NCBI GenBank assembly: GCA_036346205.1
Contig: JARFJB010001987.1
Coordinates: forward strand, 5,859,001 to 5,923,000
Length of the DNA: 64,000 bases
Direction: 5' to 3'
Source of the DNA: Vesta saturnalis
Lineage: Eukaryota > Arthropoda > Insecta > Coleoptera > Lampyridae
The position numbers and the translations under genes were made by a program. The notes under the pieces were generated by a model. It was not told the DNA's origin. It ran no database searches and was given only the letters and a program-made list of their open reading frames with translations. Every line of letters begins with the position of its first letter. The stretch's first letter is position 1. This document shows positions 1 through 12,232 of this stretch, one piece after another.

Positions 1-1012
1 TTTGTTCTGTATCAAACTCTGAAATTAGGAAAATTTATTTTGTTTAAACAAGATACTTTTAGAATTGTTTAGAATTGAAGTACATAGCAGTTTGTGTAGT
101 TATACAATGCAAGAGAAATTCAGCAATTCTGCTAAAATCACATGTAACAATTCATTACTATCGCTAATAAAACCTCCTTCCTGTACACGATCAAGTAAGT
201 TTTGGTTTTGTTCTAAGTTTTGCAAAAAGTATCAAGTGCATTATCAAAAAAATTCTTTTTAAACACGATTTAAGTAGGTATTGTATTAAGTTGAAGTCTA
301 AAAATAAGTTCAAGTTATGGAAGTTTTATTTCTATATACGAAAAGAACGTTACGGTCACTTGTTTAATTATTTTCATTGTGTGGCTTAAAATTGGTGAAT
401 AAGATTTTATCTTCAAGTCAACGCTACATTTTGTTAGCACAATAGAAAGATAAGCACTTCTTTTTAACTTTAATAATAGCTGTGTTGATAATATCCTTTT
501 GAAAGCCAATAATTTATAATCTTATAATCACTGTTAATGAAAACGTTGTTTCTTAAAGATGTTATGTTACGATTAAAGTGTCATCAAATGAAACATTAAT
601 TATTTTGGTTCAGAAAAAAAATACCTAATTGGTAATGTAGAATACTAGTTGTACATTTCTGCACTGTAATATAGATTAATTAAAATAACGTAGATTTGGT
701 GTAGATATGTCCCATATTGAATCAGACGATATCCGCGCAACAAAAATACAAAGTCAAAACATAAATTAAACTTAAAATGTAAAAAATAATCATTCTTAGT
801 ATTTTCTAAACTTACTTTAGATGCTTCCTTGAAACAGAATAATATTAACATTTGATGTTAGCCATGAATATGCTATGTAGAACAATCTTATCAAATTGCT
901 TTAAGTTATCAAACTTAAAGCTTACAAAATGAATTAATATTTATTGTTTCGCTAAAGTCGTAAATATAAAAATGATAAGGACAGGTTCGCACGTAAGGTA
1001 TCAAAAATCCGA
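1..1012. other. AT-rich non-coding stretch
   Basis: I see no recognisable gene or element here. The open frames are short (at most about 70 codons), AT-driven and without a domain I recognise. It is background between the window edge and the microsatellite block. Confidence 0.6.
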
Positions 1013-2596
1013 ACAGACACAGGCACACAGACACAAAGATACACAGACACACAGACACACAGACACACACACAGACACACAGACACACAGACATACAGAC
1101 ACACAGACACACAGACACACATACACACAGACACGCAGACACGCAGACACAAAGACACACAGACATACAGACACACAGACACACAGACACACAGACACAC
1201 AGGCATACAGACACACATACACGCAGACACGCAGACACGCAGACACGCAGACACAGACACACAGACATACAGACACACAGACACACAGACACACAGACAC
1301 ACAGGCACACAGACACACATACACGCAGACACGCAGACATGCAGACACGCAGACACGCAGACACGCAGACACGCAGACACGCAGACACGCAGACACGCAG
1401 ACACGCAGACACGCAGACACGCAGACACGCAGACACGCAGACACGCAGACACACAGACACACAGACACAGACACACAGACACACAGACACACAGACACAC
1501 AGACACACAGACACACAGACACACAGACACACAGACACACAGACACACAGACACACAGACACACAGACACACAGGCACACAGGCACACAGGCACACAGGC
1601 ACACAGACACACAGACACACAGACACACAGACACACAGACACACAGACACACAGACACACAGACACACAGACACACAGACACACAGACACACAGACACAC
1701 AGACACACAGACACACAGACACACAGACACACAGACACACAGACACACAGACACACAGACACACAGACACACAGACACACAGACACACAGACACACAGAC
1801 ACACAGACACACAGACACACAGACACACAGACACACAGACACACAGACACACAGGCACACGGACACAGACACGGACACGGACACGGACACGGACACGGAC
1901 ACGGACACGGACACGGACACGGACACGGACACGGACACGGACACGGACACGGACACGGACACGGACACGGACACGCTCGGACACGGACACGGACACGGAC
2001 ACGGACACGGACACGGACACGGACACGGACACGGACACGGACACAGACACAGACACAGACACAGACACAGACACAGACACAGACACAGACACAGACACAG
2101 AGACAGACACAGACACAGACACAGACACAGACACAGACACAGACACAGACACAGACACAGACACAGACACAGACACAGACACAGACACAGACACAGACAC
2201 AGACACAGACACAGACACAGACACAGACACAGACACAGACACAGACACAGACACAGACACAGACACAGACACGGACAAAGGCACAGATACAGGCACAGGC
2301 ACAGATTCAGATTCAGATTCAGATTCAGATACAGATACAGATACAGATACAGATACAGATACAGATACAGATACAGATACAGATACAGACACAGACACAG
2401 GCACAGACACAGACACAGACACAGACACAGATACATACACAGACACAGACACAGACACAGACACAGACACAGACACAGACACAGACACAGACATACACAC
2501 TGACACAGACACAGACGCAGACGCAGACGCAGACGCAGTGACAGACGCAGACGCAGACACAGGCACAGGCACAGGCACAGACACAGACACAGACAC
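1013..2596. repeat. 1.6-kb CA-rich microsatellite mosaic (6- and 8-bp units)
   Basis: A continuous simple-repeat array with strong strand bias (A/C/G on the + strand, almost no T until about 2.3 kb). It is a patchwork of homogenised blocks: mixed ACACACAG/ACACGCAG octamers to about 1330, a pure ACACGCAG octamer run (about 1331-1450), pure ACACACAG octamers (about 1451-1860, with a GGCACACA variant patch near 1570-1605), ACACGG hexamers (about 1861-2040), ACACAG hexamers (about 2041-2270), a degenerate CAGATT/CAGATA patch (about 2300-2390), then ACACAG and GCAGAC hexamers. All frames are open on both strands because the repeat lacks stop codons; no protein is implied. Confidence 0.97.
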
Positions 2597-3504
2597 TGTA
2601 CTTTATATTTCTTTCTTTTTTGCAGGATCCAATGCGAGGGTGCCCGATGTTTTATATTATGGCACCTAAATTTGTTTTATCGAGTTACGACTATCCCTGT
2701 ACAGCTGAATTTTATAAATGGCAGAAATTTTTTCTTCTTGCTCATCGGTTGTCTCCCCTCTACAATTGAATTTCTCTCTTTGTGATAACTAAAAACCACT
2801 AAGTTGGCGTAAAGGTGCCTTAAGTTCTTAGTAATTTAGTATTTTGCTAAGCAACTCCTAACAAATTCAACAAATTTATTAGGTATTAAGGGAAATATTT
2901 TGGGATGTTAGCGCAACAATGACGGTTCATTTTAAGGTTTTGTAACTAATTTTGCCATAACGTAACAAATCTTTACTTTGCCAAGTTTACTTCACTTTGG
3001 CGTAAGTGATTTGGCTCGCGACGGACAGGCGCCATTTGATTACTTGCAGCGTTTGTGGGTTATTTTCGTATATTCAAACATCTAATTTTCTTATATTCAT
3101 TTTATGGTATGTATTTGTACAACAATAGCTAGTATTAGACGCTTTTATTGCCGTAATTTTGATACACGAGTGTGTGTCATATTTAAGGTTTATTAAACTA
3201 CTCGTAAGGGATCGCATTGCTGGATTTATGATGAAACTATCTTTTTGGAAGTGAAGTGAATAGTTAAACTATGTGTAAGCCGTAAAGGTGGGAATTTCTT
3301 TCAATACATGATTAGTCATTCAAGTTTTATTTTTCAGTTCGCCTAAAACATTCAAGTTTACAATACACTTTTCTAATGAAATCTACTTATCATTTATTAA
3401 TTTAAAGTTTCATGTTATTTTTCTTAAGTCAGTCAGCAAACTTTATATACTTCATTTGCATGTAAGTAATGGTGCGTATGCTTTACACTCAATAGTTCTT
3501 GCTT
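2597..3504. other. Non-coding spacer between two simple-repeat arrays
   Basis: AT-rich sequence of about 0.9 kb with no coding potential or element ends that I recognise. It separates the CA-rich microsatellite from the (CACCTTTA)n array. Confidence 0.5.
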
Positions 3505-3998
3505 TACACCTTCATAATTTCACACCTTTACAAGTTTACACCTTTAACCTTTACACATTTACACCTTTAGACCTTTACACCTTTACACCTTTACACATTT
3601 ACACCTTTATACCTTTACACCTTTACAACATTTACACCTTTACACCTTTACACATTTACACCTTTACACCTTTACACCGTTACACCTTTACACCTTTATA
3701 CCTTTACACCTTACAAATTTACACCTTTACACCTTTACACCTTCACACCTTCACACCTTCACACCTTTACGCTTTTTATCCTTTACACCTTTACATCTTT
3801 ACACCTTTACACCTTTACACCTTTACACCTTTACACCTTTACACCTTTACACCTTTACACCTTTACACCTTTACACCTTTACACCTTTACACCTTTACAC
3901 CTTTACACCTTTACACCTTTACACCTTTACACTTTACACCTTTATACTTTACACCTTGACACCTTTACACCTTTACACCTTTACACGTTTACACCGTT
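3505..3998. repeat. Octamer array (CACCTTTA)n
   Basis: About 490 bp of 8-bp units read as CACCTTTA on the + strand. The centre (about 3785-3930) is nearly pure; both flanks carry unit-length slips (7-, 9- and 10-bp units) and substitutions such as CACATTTA and CACCTTCA. Purity in the middle with decayed edges is the usual picture of a slippage-driven array. The open frame through it (a T-P-L-H-L-Y-style repeat) is a by-product of the repeat. Confidence 0.95.
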
Positions 3999-6426
3999 AA
4001 GACCTTTCTACTTGAGCAAAATTGTACTACAAGGATTGTATCTCGTTACTTCCGAATTACACATGTGTATGCTGTTGACTGAATGACTATACATTGAGCG
4101 AGCAGATCGTAGTGTTTCTTGTTTATTCGTTATGAAATTATGCAGGAACTTATTGTGAGAAGTTAAATCTAAAACATGGAATCTTAATTTTGTAACATTA
4201 CATTTAGATTGAAGAGCTGTGACTTGTAAGTGTATAGATGTAGAGGAATTATTGAAAATTACCGTTGAATGTCGAAGGTGACCTGAAATTTATTTTAAAT
4301 GGCTAATATTAATTACTAAACTCATGGTTTTAAGGGTTACTTACTCTTTGAAAGCACAATACTGCACTTTTCGAAACAGCTTTTTTTCGTTAATGTAGCT
4401 TCGTAGATATTCAAATCAAACAATGCTATAGATTAGATAAAAACATGTTTAACCGTACGCCGGTAATTAAAAGACCATTAGTCTTAAAATGTGTACTTAT
4501 TAATAAATAGGATAAATTTTAATTTTACTGTAAAGACCGCAATTCAGTGCTGGGAAATGCTTCCCACAGATGAATAGATACTGTAGGTTGCGTTTGCATC
4601 CCTGCGTGTCTTTGGTCAAATATTAACTTGCTGTTAAATGTAGCTCTACTTTAGTGTGGTTAATGAAGACACCATCATTATTTGTATTATTATTTGCGTT
4701 GGGATCTAACTAGAGCGCATACCTTATTTCCAATTTTGTAAACTAGATTGCAAAACTATATAAATATTAAGTAAATACAAAAAAAGTAGTTGCATGAAAG
4801 AGTGAAAGGTGGTTTTATTAGAAGGGAAGCATTCAGCCACCATTTGATATCACCAAAATACTTTTTTGTTAAGGAAATAAAATAATCCTACTATAATTAT
4901 AATACTTATTCAGCAATTGGTACTTTATCGCAATCGAGATTTCGTCTCCGTTATTAGATGAATCGACCAATAAGAGGAATTGTATTACTTGTTGTTTCCT
5001 AACACTAAAATTGCAAATCATTCTATTAGGCGTAAGTGATTGTTTAAGTACATACTATTAACGATACAAATATTTGTTATGGTTTATAATTACATACACT
5101 TTAAAATAAATTTGTTGCCTAACTTAATTTTTAGTGGCAACTGTTGTAGAAAAGTGTGACACGCTGTAATTATGGCTAATATAACACAATATTTTAGGTA
5201 GTAATTAGCTTATTTACTGCTCATCACATAAAATGTGGTTGTCTATTTACAAAAGCTTTTACGTAAATTTATAACCAATTTTAATTAAAACGCTTAGCAA
5301 TTATAAACGTTTAATAATATGTAAGTACTCCGAATACATGTTGCATACATTAAGCCATCGATTATAAATAAAGCAATTTTTTGGTTTTAAGTTAATGTCA
5401 TTTGGTGTACTTTCAACATGTATAATTTTTTAGATTGACATGCCCATGGGGTTTACGTGTAACAATTTAAATGAAAATAAATGTGTCTCTTGACGTCGAG
5501 CTTATTTTTCATATTTTATTAAATAATTGAATTGTTATTTAATTTTTGATAGGCAGTAATATAATATACTGAAGGAATTAAAATCTTCAATATACTATTT
5601 TAGTACCATATTTCCCAGCCTAAGTCCCATAATCTTGAAAACATTTTTCTCATTTTTGCGTTTTGTTGCCGCCTTCAGCTGTTGTTCAGTACATATAAAA
5701 TAAAAATGTAACATTTCTCACTTGCTGTAAAAATTTAATACGCACAACAATTTACCAGATGTCCGAACTATTTGTTCTTAACATTTAAATTTCGTTTACA
5801 ACTATTTTTCTCACTTTGTTGCTTTGAGTTAGAGGTTAAATCAAATGGTTCTTTTCGAATCTACGTTCCCTGAATTTTGCGTTTATTATAGAAAACGGAT
5901 TTTGTAGTAACTCATGTAAAGTTGAATCCGTTCATGTAAATCAAGTGATTTCGTTGTTTGGGTATGTTATTTCAGGTTAAATATTGGATTGTTTATTTTA
6001 TATAAATATAAATATAAAATACAAATGATGTGACTATGCACGGCAGATCCGTACATAAGTGGTAAGTTTTTGAACAATTTTTTCTTGTTTTCAAATTTGA
6101 AGGTTGATCCAACTTTTATTTTTGGTACTGTATGTGATTTTAAGTTTAATTATAACGCTGTGTTGCATATTGTCCTATACTATGTTTTTCCTTGACTGCA
6201 AATTCAAAATTGAAGCCAACTTTTACTTTTACCTTTGTTACTATGTTTGATCTGAATTGTAATTAATTAATCCTAAAAGTAGGCAATTAATGTCGGGAGA
6301 GCTAACAGGGCCATTATCTTTGTTTATTGTTACCCTTCAATTGAATAAAAGTGAAATTTAGAGAATGGAAACGTTAAGTTGTCACTGTTTGTAACAAAAA
6401 TAAAGAAAATGGCTACCCCTATCTAA
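3999..6426. other. 2.4 kb AT-rich non-coding region
   Basis: No open frame with a recognisable domain and no repeat ends were found. It may contain old unrecognisable repeats. Confidence 0.5.
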
Positions 6427-6966
6427 CACCTAACCTAAACAGGGAAAGGGTAACCGAAAAAGAAGAACCGAAATATACAGCGATAATACCATATATACAA
6501 GGTACTTCAGACAACATACGCAGGATAGGCAGCAAATACAAGATACGCACTGCCTTCGTTCAGGGAATACTAACCAAAACCAAACCATACAATGAAGATC
6601 AGAATTCCAAGAATTGTGTATACAACCAACCATGAACGCGGCAGAGCATACATAGGAAGAGCAGCACACCGTGAGAACGCAGGAACATAAGGACAACGTC
6701 CGTAAAGGCAAAACAGACAGATCAAGAATCGCCTAACATGTCTGGAACGAAGACCAGCGCATCAAACGGGATAACATACAGATAGTGGCAAAGGACGAGA
6801 ACACAACTCGTCGGAAACTCAAAGAAGCCACATACATCGCACTAGCAGAAAATCCAATAAGCCAACCTAGTGTAGAAATGAAACCCATATGGATTCCAAT
6901 AATGCGCGAAGAGCTTAAGCGCAATACGCCTGCGCAAGAAGTTACGGCGCAACATGCGCAATAAAC
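6427..6966 (+). pseudogene. Penelope-like element, GIY-YIG end of the polyprotein (relic)
   Basis: Penelope-like retroelements encode a reverse transcriptase followed by a GIY-YIG endonuclease; only the endonuclease end is visible here. In the + frames one can follow an I-x-Y-IQGTSD-x-I-x-R-I block, a decayed YIGR segment near 6640-6660, then KGKTDRS...HVWNED, DNIQIVAKDENTTRRKLKEA, and the end NPISQPS-x-EMKPIWIP around 6850-6900. The frame shifts at least twice (near 6690 and near 6740), so the gene is dead. Nothing of the reverse transcriptase is seen upstream. The element continues into the tRNA-like and hammerhead-like stretches that follow. The assignment rests on remembered family motifs, not on an alignment. 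Confidence 0.75.
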
Positions 6967-6985
6967 TTCTGAAAAATATATATTG

Positions 6986-7060
6986 GATTACTCAGTAGCT
7001 CAGTGGTAAAAGTGTCAGACTAGTAAGTGAAAGGTATCAAGTTCGAATCTGAGAGTAGTC
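6986..7060 (+). repeat. tRNA-like sequence inside the Penelope 3' region
   Basis: A 75-nt stretch has a good A box (TAGCTCAGTGG, 6996-7006), a B box (AGTTCGAATCT, 7040-7050), and a 7-bp acceptor-like pairing between GATTACT (6986-6992) and AGTAGTC (7054-7060). The loop CTAGTAA would place a Thr-type AGT anticodon, but the anticodon and T stems pair poorly. It is therefore a tRNA-derived SINE head or pseudo-tRNA, not a working tRNA gene. Confidence 0.6.
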
Positions 7061-7115
7061 AAGTGCTTGGGAAAAAATTATATATAACATATGAATTCGA
7101 CTCAAGTGCGAAAAC

Positions 7116-7170
7116 AGTCCTTCTCAGGACTAAGCCTGATGACGGAAGCAGAGTCCGCTTCCGAAACGTC
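7116..7170 (+). ncRNA. Hammerhead-like ribozyme core of a Penelope terminal repeat
   Basis: CTGATGA (7136-7142) is followed by a 7-bp stem, CGGAAGC (7143-7149) with GCTTCCG (7157-7163), and then GAAAC (7163-7167). A hairpin AGTCC/GGACT lies just upstream (7116-7131). Penelope-like terminal repeats are known to carry hammerhead ribozymes. Here the stem II geometry is off by one base and no good stem III partner is visible, so it looks decayed or only hammerhead-like. Confidence 0.45.
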
Positions 7171-7329
7171 GCGTTCAAAAAGCATAAACTGTGGAAATAG
7201 ACCGATTAACTCCACTAAAAATATAACAGCTTTGATAAATAAATATTAAATTAAATAACAAAACTTAGATATTGATACAGTAAGTACACTCTATTACTTA
7301 TATCTTTCTTGACATTTCTATATTTCTAC

Positions 7330-9070
7330 TTTTTACTTCCTTGCGTGTCGGGGCAGTAGACGTCCGGAAGTAGGACAATGTCGTTAGTAGGGAATGCTTC
7401 ATCGTCCGGGGCATAGTTGACCAGTAACTGGTCTGCTCGCTATGGTATTACTCAAGAGAACAATACAATTGCCTCGGATCAATCTGGCTGCAAGGGGAGG
7501 TCAAGATCGAAAAGGCAGACCCTCTCGCTGACGACTGTGCAAGGAATGCATTGCGAGTAGATACGTGGAATTTTAGAGGTATGTATAGTAAGGAATTTGA
7601 AATTGCGAATGCAATTTACGAAAACACCTTAATGTTCTGTGTGTATCTCCCCGGGTAATGTGGAGTTTCGAAGAATTTTTCTAATTCCATGCTACGCAAC
7701 GGTGAAAGAAGAAGGAGACCAGCAGCGTGAGAACTTCTGGAATGAAGTAGAGAACGTGTTTAACGCATGTGAGCCAAACGAAAGAGTGATGATAGTGGGG
7801 GATATGAACGGATGGGTGGATGTACAGAGAGAAAATACTAAACTCGTTATAGGAAAGTTCAGGGACCAAAGAGTCAATGGTGATCGCCTGGTGAACACCT
7901 GAGAAGCCTGTTTGTACCTAATACGTGGTTTAAACATAAAAATATGCATATGTATACATGGCAAAGAGCTTAATCGAAAAGTACGGTATACTTGATAATG
8001 TATGATGAACGTGTCCTGGTGGAAGACACAAAAGTAACGCGCGGATCGGAGTGTGGATCGGCCCACTTTTTGGTTGTATGAAGAGTGTGTTTAGGGCAAA
8101 AGTGGGTCTGGACAAGGAAAGAAAACGTAGTGAGAACGTCCATAATTAGGATAATGGTGCAAGAATGAAATGAGCAGATGTTGTGAGTAAAGAGTGGAAT
8201 GTTAATGAAACAGTGTGGAACGAACAAATGAAAGACACTGACGTTGAAAGTGCATAGATAATCTTGAAAAACTGTGTTGTGAATTGTGCCGTGTGGATAT
8301 GTGGAAGAGCGACTCTAGGTAGACAGAAAAATGAGAAACGGCGATTGTATGAGGTGTACAGATTAAGAAACAAAGAATCGAAGGAGACAGTGGGTACAAG
8401 TACTCTTCTGGAAATGGGTCAAAAATATAAAACGTGGCCCAAAACAGAACGCTGCTGGAGTGATGAATATGAGCAACGAAATAGTATGGGACGATCGTGA
8501 AGTGAGGAAATGATGGCAATAATATTTCGGAAAACTATACAGTAGTAAGGAAAGTAAGACTGCAGGGTTAAATAAGGAGAACGTAGAAGGAATGGTGAAT
8601 GGTGAATAAAACTCTGATATTGGAATAAATGAGGTAGAGAAAACGGTGGAAAGGTTGAAAAACGGCAAGAGAGCAGGCGTAGATGAACCACTGGTAAAAT
8701 GCTAAAGTATGAGGGTGCAGAGCTTATATGAAGAGTGTGTGAATTATTCCATGTATGCCTTATGTATGGAAAAGTACCGAGGGATTAGACGAGCGCCATC
8801 ATTGTACCACTGTATAAGGGTAAGGGGAACAAGAGTGGTTGCAAGAACTACAGAGGAATAAATTTGCTCAGCGTGCCTGATAAAGTATTTGGAAGAATAC
8901 TGATTGATAGAGTACGAGAAACTACACAAACTAAGGTTTGGGATGTGTACGGTGGATTCATGCCAGAGAGAGGATGTGTGGATCAGATGGTTGCTCTACA
9001 GCAGGTGACCGAAAAGTGTTTAAGTGTAAAAAGTATAACAAATATAGAATTTGGTGTAATTGATTGTTGT
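7330..9070 (+). pseudogene. RTE-like LINE relic (endonuclease and start of reverse transcriptase)
   Basis: The + strand frames contain the start of an AP-type endonuclease (VDTWNFRGMY near 7560-7590), the central GDMNGW motif with GKFRDQRVN and GDRLVNT (7790-7900), then TWFKHKN-x-HMYTWQR and S-x-ST...DERVLVEDTKV and RGSECGS-x-HFLVV (7925-8080). The reverse transcriptase begins with VPLYKGKGNKSGCKNYRGI and LLSVPDKVFGRILI-x-RVR (8805-8925), then GGF-x-PERGCVDQMVALQQ (8955-9005). The element stops there, well before the catalytic YADD. Numerous frameshifts and stops and an internal deletion after 7640 make it a dead, 3'-truncated copy. Its clade (RTE, 'craniofacial development protein 2-like' endonuclease) is inferred from motif wording. 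Confidence 0.75.
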
Positions 9071-9655
9071 ATTAAAAAGGAAAATTGCACCACCATAAAA
9101 CTTACTGCAATTGAGAGCTCATTGATTGTCAGATATAACCAGTAATGCATTTGTTTTGTTGGACGCCACTCAATTTATAAGTTCAATAATTAAAATACAA
9201 CAAAAATTGAGAAAGTTGTACCATATTAACATAATAGGTAATCTGAATAAACACTAACCAACTGTATTTAAATGTAAATTTAATAAAGCAAAATGTCTGA
9301 TTAATCGCAGCATGAAATAACGATATTTCTCGTAAAAGTTTACGATTTTAAAATTACTAAATTACAAGCTTATAATCTATATTTAGTTAAAATTCAAAAT
9401 GCAATATGATAAACACTGTATTTAATAATAAAACGTGTATTGACCTACGTCAATAAATATTATGTTTAATGTAGGTTATGAACTCAAATGTTTTTATTTT
9501 AGGAACAGAAAATAGCTGTTCCTTTATAACCGTATCAAAATAGCACTAACTGATTTATTGGCTTAAAACGTACTTACATAAAAGGACTTATTACTTACAA
9601 GTACTCAAAATAAATATCTTACTTCGTCTTAAAATGCATTGTAGTATGATAAATT
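9071..9655. other. AT-rich non-coding stretch
   Basis: No gene or repeat structure recognised between the RTE-like relic and the weak Penelope-like relic. Confidence 0.45.
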
Positions 9656-10075
9656 CATTTCCCATTCATAAGATATACAAGGATAATCTCCATTTGCCAA
9701 TAACTTTTTGATGTTGTAGATTTATCATCCGTAGGAGTCGTTTGTTTCGGTTGAAATGACTTTTTAATTTGTTGTTTGTTGAAGCCATTACTTATGAAGA
9801 TCTTTTCAAGATGGTTTAGTTTTGTTGTAGTTTATTTGGATGACAAATCTTTGTGGCACGGTTCTACAAAGTTCGTATCGGACTATACTTTTGTGATCGT
9901 TGAAATGGTTTAGGAACACCATTAGTTCTTCCCTAAAGGCCAGATAACAAAAATAAAATAGGGTATTAATTATGTGGGACTGGATACTGGCAAGAATCTT
10001 GCAGGAATAAATGACATATACAGGTATCAGGATGTAGAATAAAATTGGGTTGGCAGGATTAACAATCAAATTACA
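9656..10075 (-). pseudogene. Possible Penelope-like linker fragment
   Basis: On the minus strand a frame-shifted stretch reads HLEKIFISNGFNKQQIKK followed by FQPKQTTPT-x-DKST (about 9840-9740). This resembles the linker between reverse transcriptase and GIY-YIG endonuclease in Penelope-like elements. The upstream part is only vaguely similar and broken by stops. I would not insist on it. Confidence 0.3.
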
Positions 10076-11436
10076 GGTAAAATAAATATTTATATAAGAA
10101 TGCGAGTAAATAGTTTAAGTATAAATGATATAACAAGATTTTGGGAAGCGAACGGTCTGCTAGAATTTATAAACAAGACGGGAATACAGTTGCAGACGTA
10201 ACTAGGAAATAAGTTTCGATAGGAAATTATTTTTAGGATAGAAAATTAATTGGGAAGGGTTTTAGGATCATTGCATGTGTAAGAATAATTTTAGATACAG
10301 ATACGGTGGGAATTTGATTATTTTTACAGATGTCATTATTCATATTGTAATTATCATTAAGTACCTCGCTACCTGTTATTATATGTTTGGGTGACAAGAA
10401 TTAGTAGGAACATTACGTGTTGCTTCAAAATCCATGTCACTTTGGTAGATTTCTTTGTTTTGCGTTTTATACGTAGTTATATAAAGATTTCATGGTTTAA
10501 AGAACAATAAAGCTTTTAACATTATTATTGGTCTCCGTTGATAAAAATAAAAGGTTCAGATTTGAATCGCACCTATTCATACTTGAATATATTTTAATTA
10601 GGCAGATTGCAAACAATATTTGAGATCAAATATAGGATTCACAAATGACGCACTGGTCGTTACGTTTGTTTCAACTATGAATATACGAGTTAAAGGTTTT
10701 TTGGTTAAAAATTAATAGGTTGTTACGGTTTTAGTTAGTACACGTTTCGTGAGTTTACAGACTGTTCTCTGGCAAATGTATTAGTAACTTAATTCTAATT
10801 ATAAAAGTAAGACGTGACAACACTGCTTACAACAGTGCTCGAGGTAGGCACGTAATACCAAGTTTTTTTTTTAAATTCTGGTGTTGGCTGAAAAAGAAAT
10901 TTTAATAAGGTTGTGTGATCTTTCTTTTGGGTGACGTCGTTTTTAGCGTTTAAGTAAACAATAGAAATTTCCTGTAATTTTACAAACTTCAAATTGAAAG
11001 TTAAGTCTCAGTTCAAGCTGGTTTTGCTCTGATCGTTCATCTCTTCGGAAGATGTCTCCATGGTGTTACTACACTCTTCCGGTTATTACTTGTATTCCAC
11101 AAGTACCGTTAGTCCCGTAACTAAGGTGTTGAATTATTTAGGTATCTCTTTTCTTCGTTTCTTCTGTGTTACGCTTAATCGATTCTTCACGTGTACTTCA
11201 ATACTTTTCGCAACTGGGATTCTTGGGTATGATAGCAGTGCCTTTCCTGTGCACTGATCACTAAAGCAACAACTCTACCCCGAAGACAATTCAAGGAATT
11301 TCACCGAGGTTAAATCACGTAAGCCGTTTGGGTATTCCGACACAACCAAGTTACTGGTGGGTTCTATTTTGTTTGTTACGTGACGTAGCCCTGGAGCAAT
11401 AAATAACTATGACAACCATAATCGCAGTGAGTATTG
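10076..11436. other. Non-coding region left of the first hAT element
   Basis: No gene recognised. The small open frames here (65 codons each, near 10795-10992 and 11060-11257) show no domain or coding signature. Confidence 0.45.
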
Positions 11437-11456
11437 CTCACTTCCAGTGTTGGGTA

Positions 11457-11602
11457 AGATCCATTTATTTAGGATCTAGATACAGATCCAAACACATTTT
11501 TAAAACTGATCTAGATAAAGATCCAAGATCCGTACGTAAAATGGATCTAGATAAAGATCAAAGATCCTTGAAATGGGATCTAGATCTTTTATAAAGATCC
11601 GA
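11457..11602. repeat. Left subterminal GATC-palindrome cluster of the hAT element
   Basis: About 145 bp with repeated AAGATCC, GGATCTAGAT and GATCTAGATAAAGATC motifs. The core GATCTAGATC is self-complementary. It mirrors a cluster at the other end of the element, as expected for subterminal transposase-binding sites of hAT elements. Confidence 0.85.
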
Positions 11603-12232
11603 CATTCCTAAAATTGTTTCGAGATTCTTCTAATTATTAATATTATCTTTAATTGCTAGTATTGCTACTGATGAGTAGTACTCCCATTCCCATGATCATT
11701 TTTCATGTAATACAAATATTAGTCCGTAAGGTTAAATTATTAAGAAAATAATATACAAATATAATTTTTATAGGTTTTATTGAAAACTGACATTAATTAT
11801 TTAACGCACTACAAATTACAAAATTAGTATTAGGTACACATTTACACTTGCAAGTTGCAATGTTAATTGTTAATTTAACTTAACACATAGTTCTTATACA
11901 ATTATAAGGATAAGGACATTTATCTAAATTATTATAAGTATACATTACATAATTACATTTTATTATCTAATTTTATTTTATTTTGTTTTAAAATTAATAG
12001 CATCTCAAATATATCATCACCTAATCTATTCCTACGAGGAGTTAAAATTAGTCCACCCATACTAAATATCCTTTCAACGGGGGCAGATGAAGGAAGTATA
12101 GAATTATATTTTAAAAGATTTCTTTTATAGCAGGGTACATATTTAATTGCTCATAGTTAGTGCTTGTGTCTTTAAAATAATTTGTGCATTCTGAATCAAA
12201 TGTTGTTTGCGATTGAGTATTTATTTTAAAAA

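Noticed and set aside
915..2669. Very long open frames (up to 565 codons) on both strands
   Set aside because: They are the translation of a stop-free microsatellite (TDTDTD, VCVCVS and similar in all frames); no start context, domain or non-repeat composition.
3456..3959. 167-codon frame
   Set aside because: Translation of the (CACCTTTA)n array.
6986..7060. Functional tRNA-Thr gene
   Set aside because: Boxes and acceptor stem are good, but anticodon and T stems do not pair and it sits inside a retroelement.
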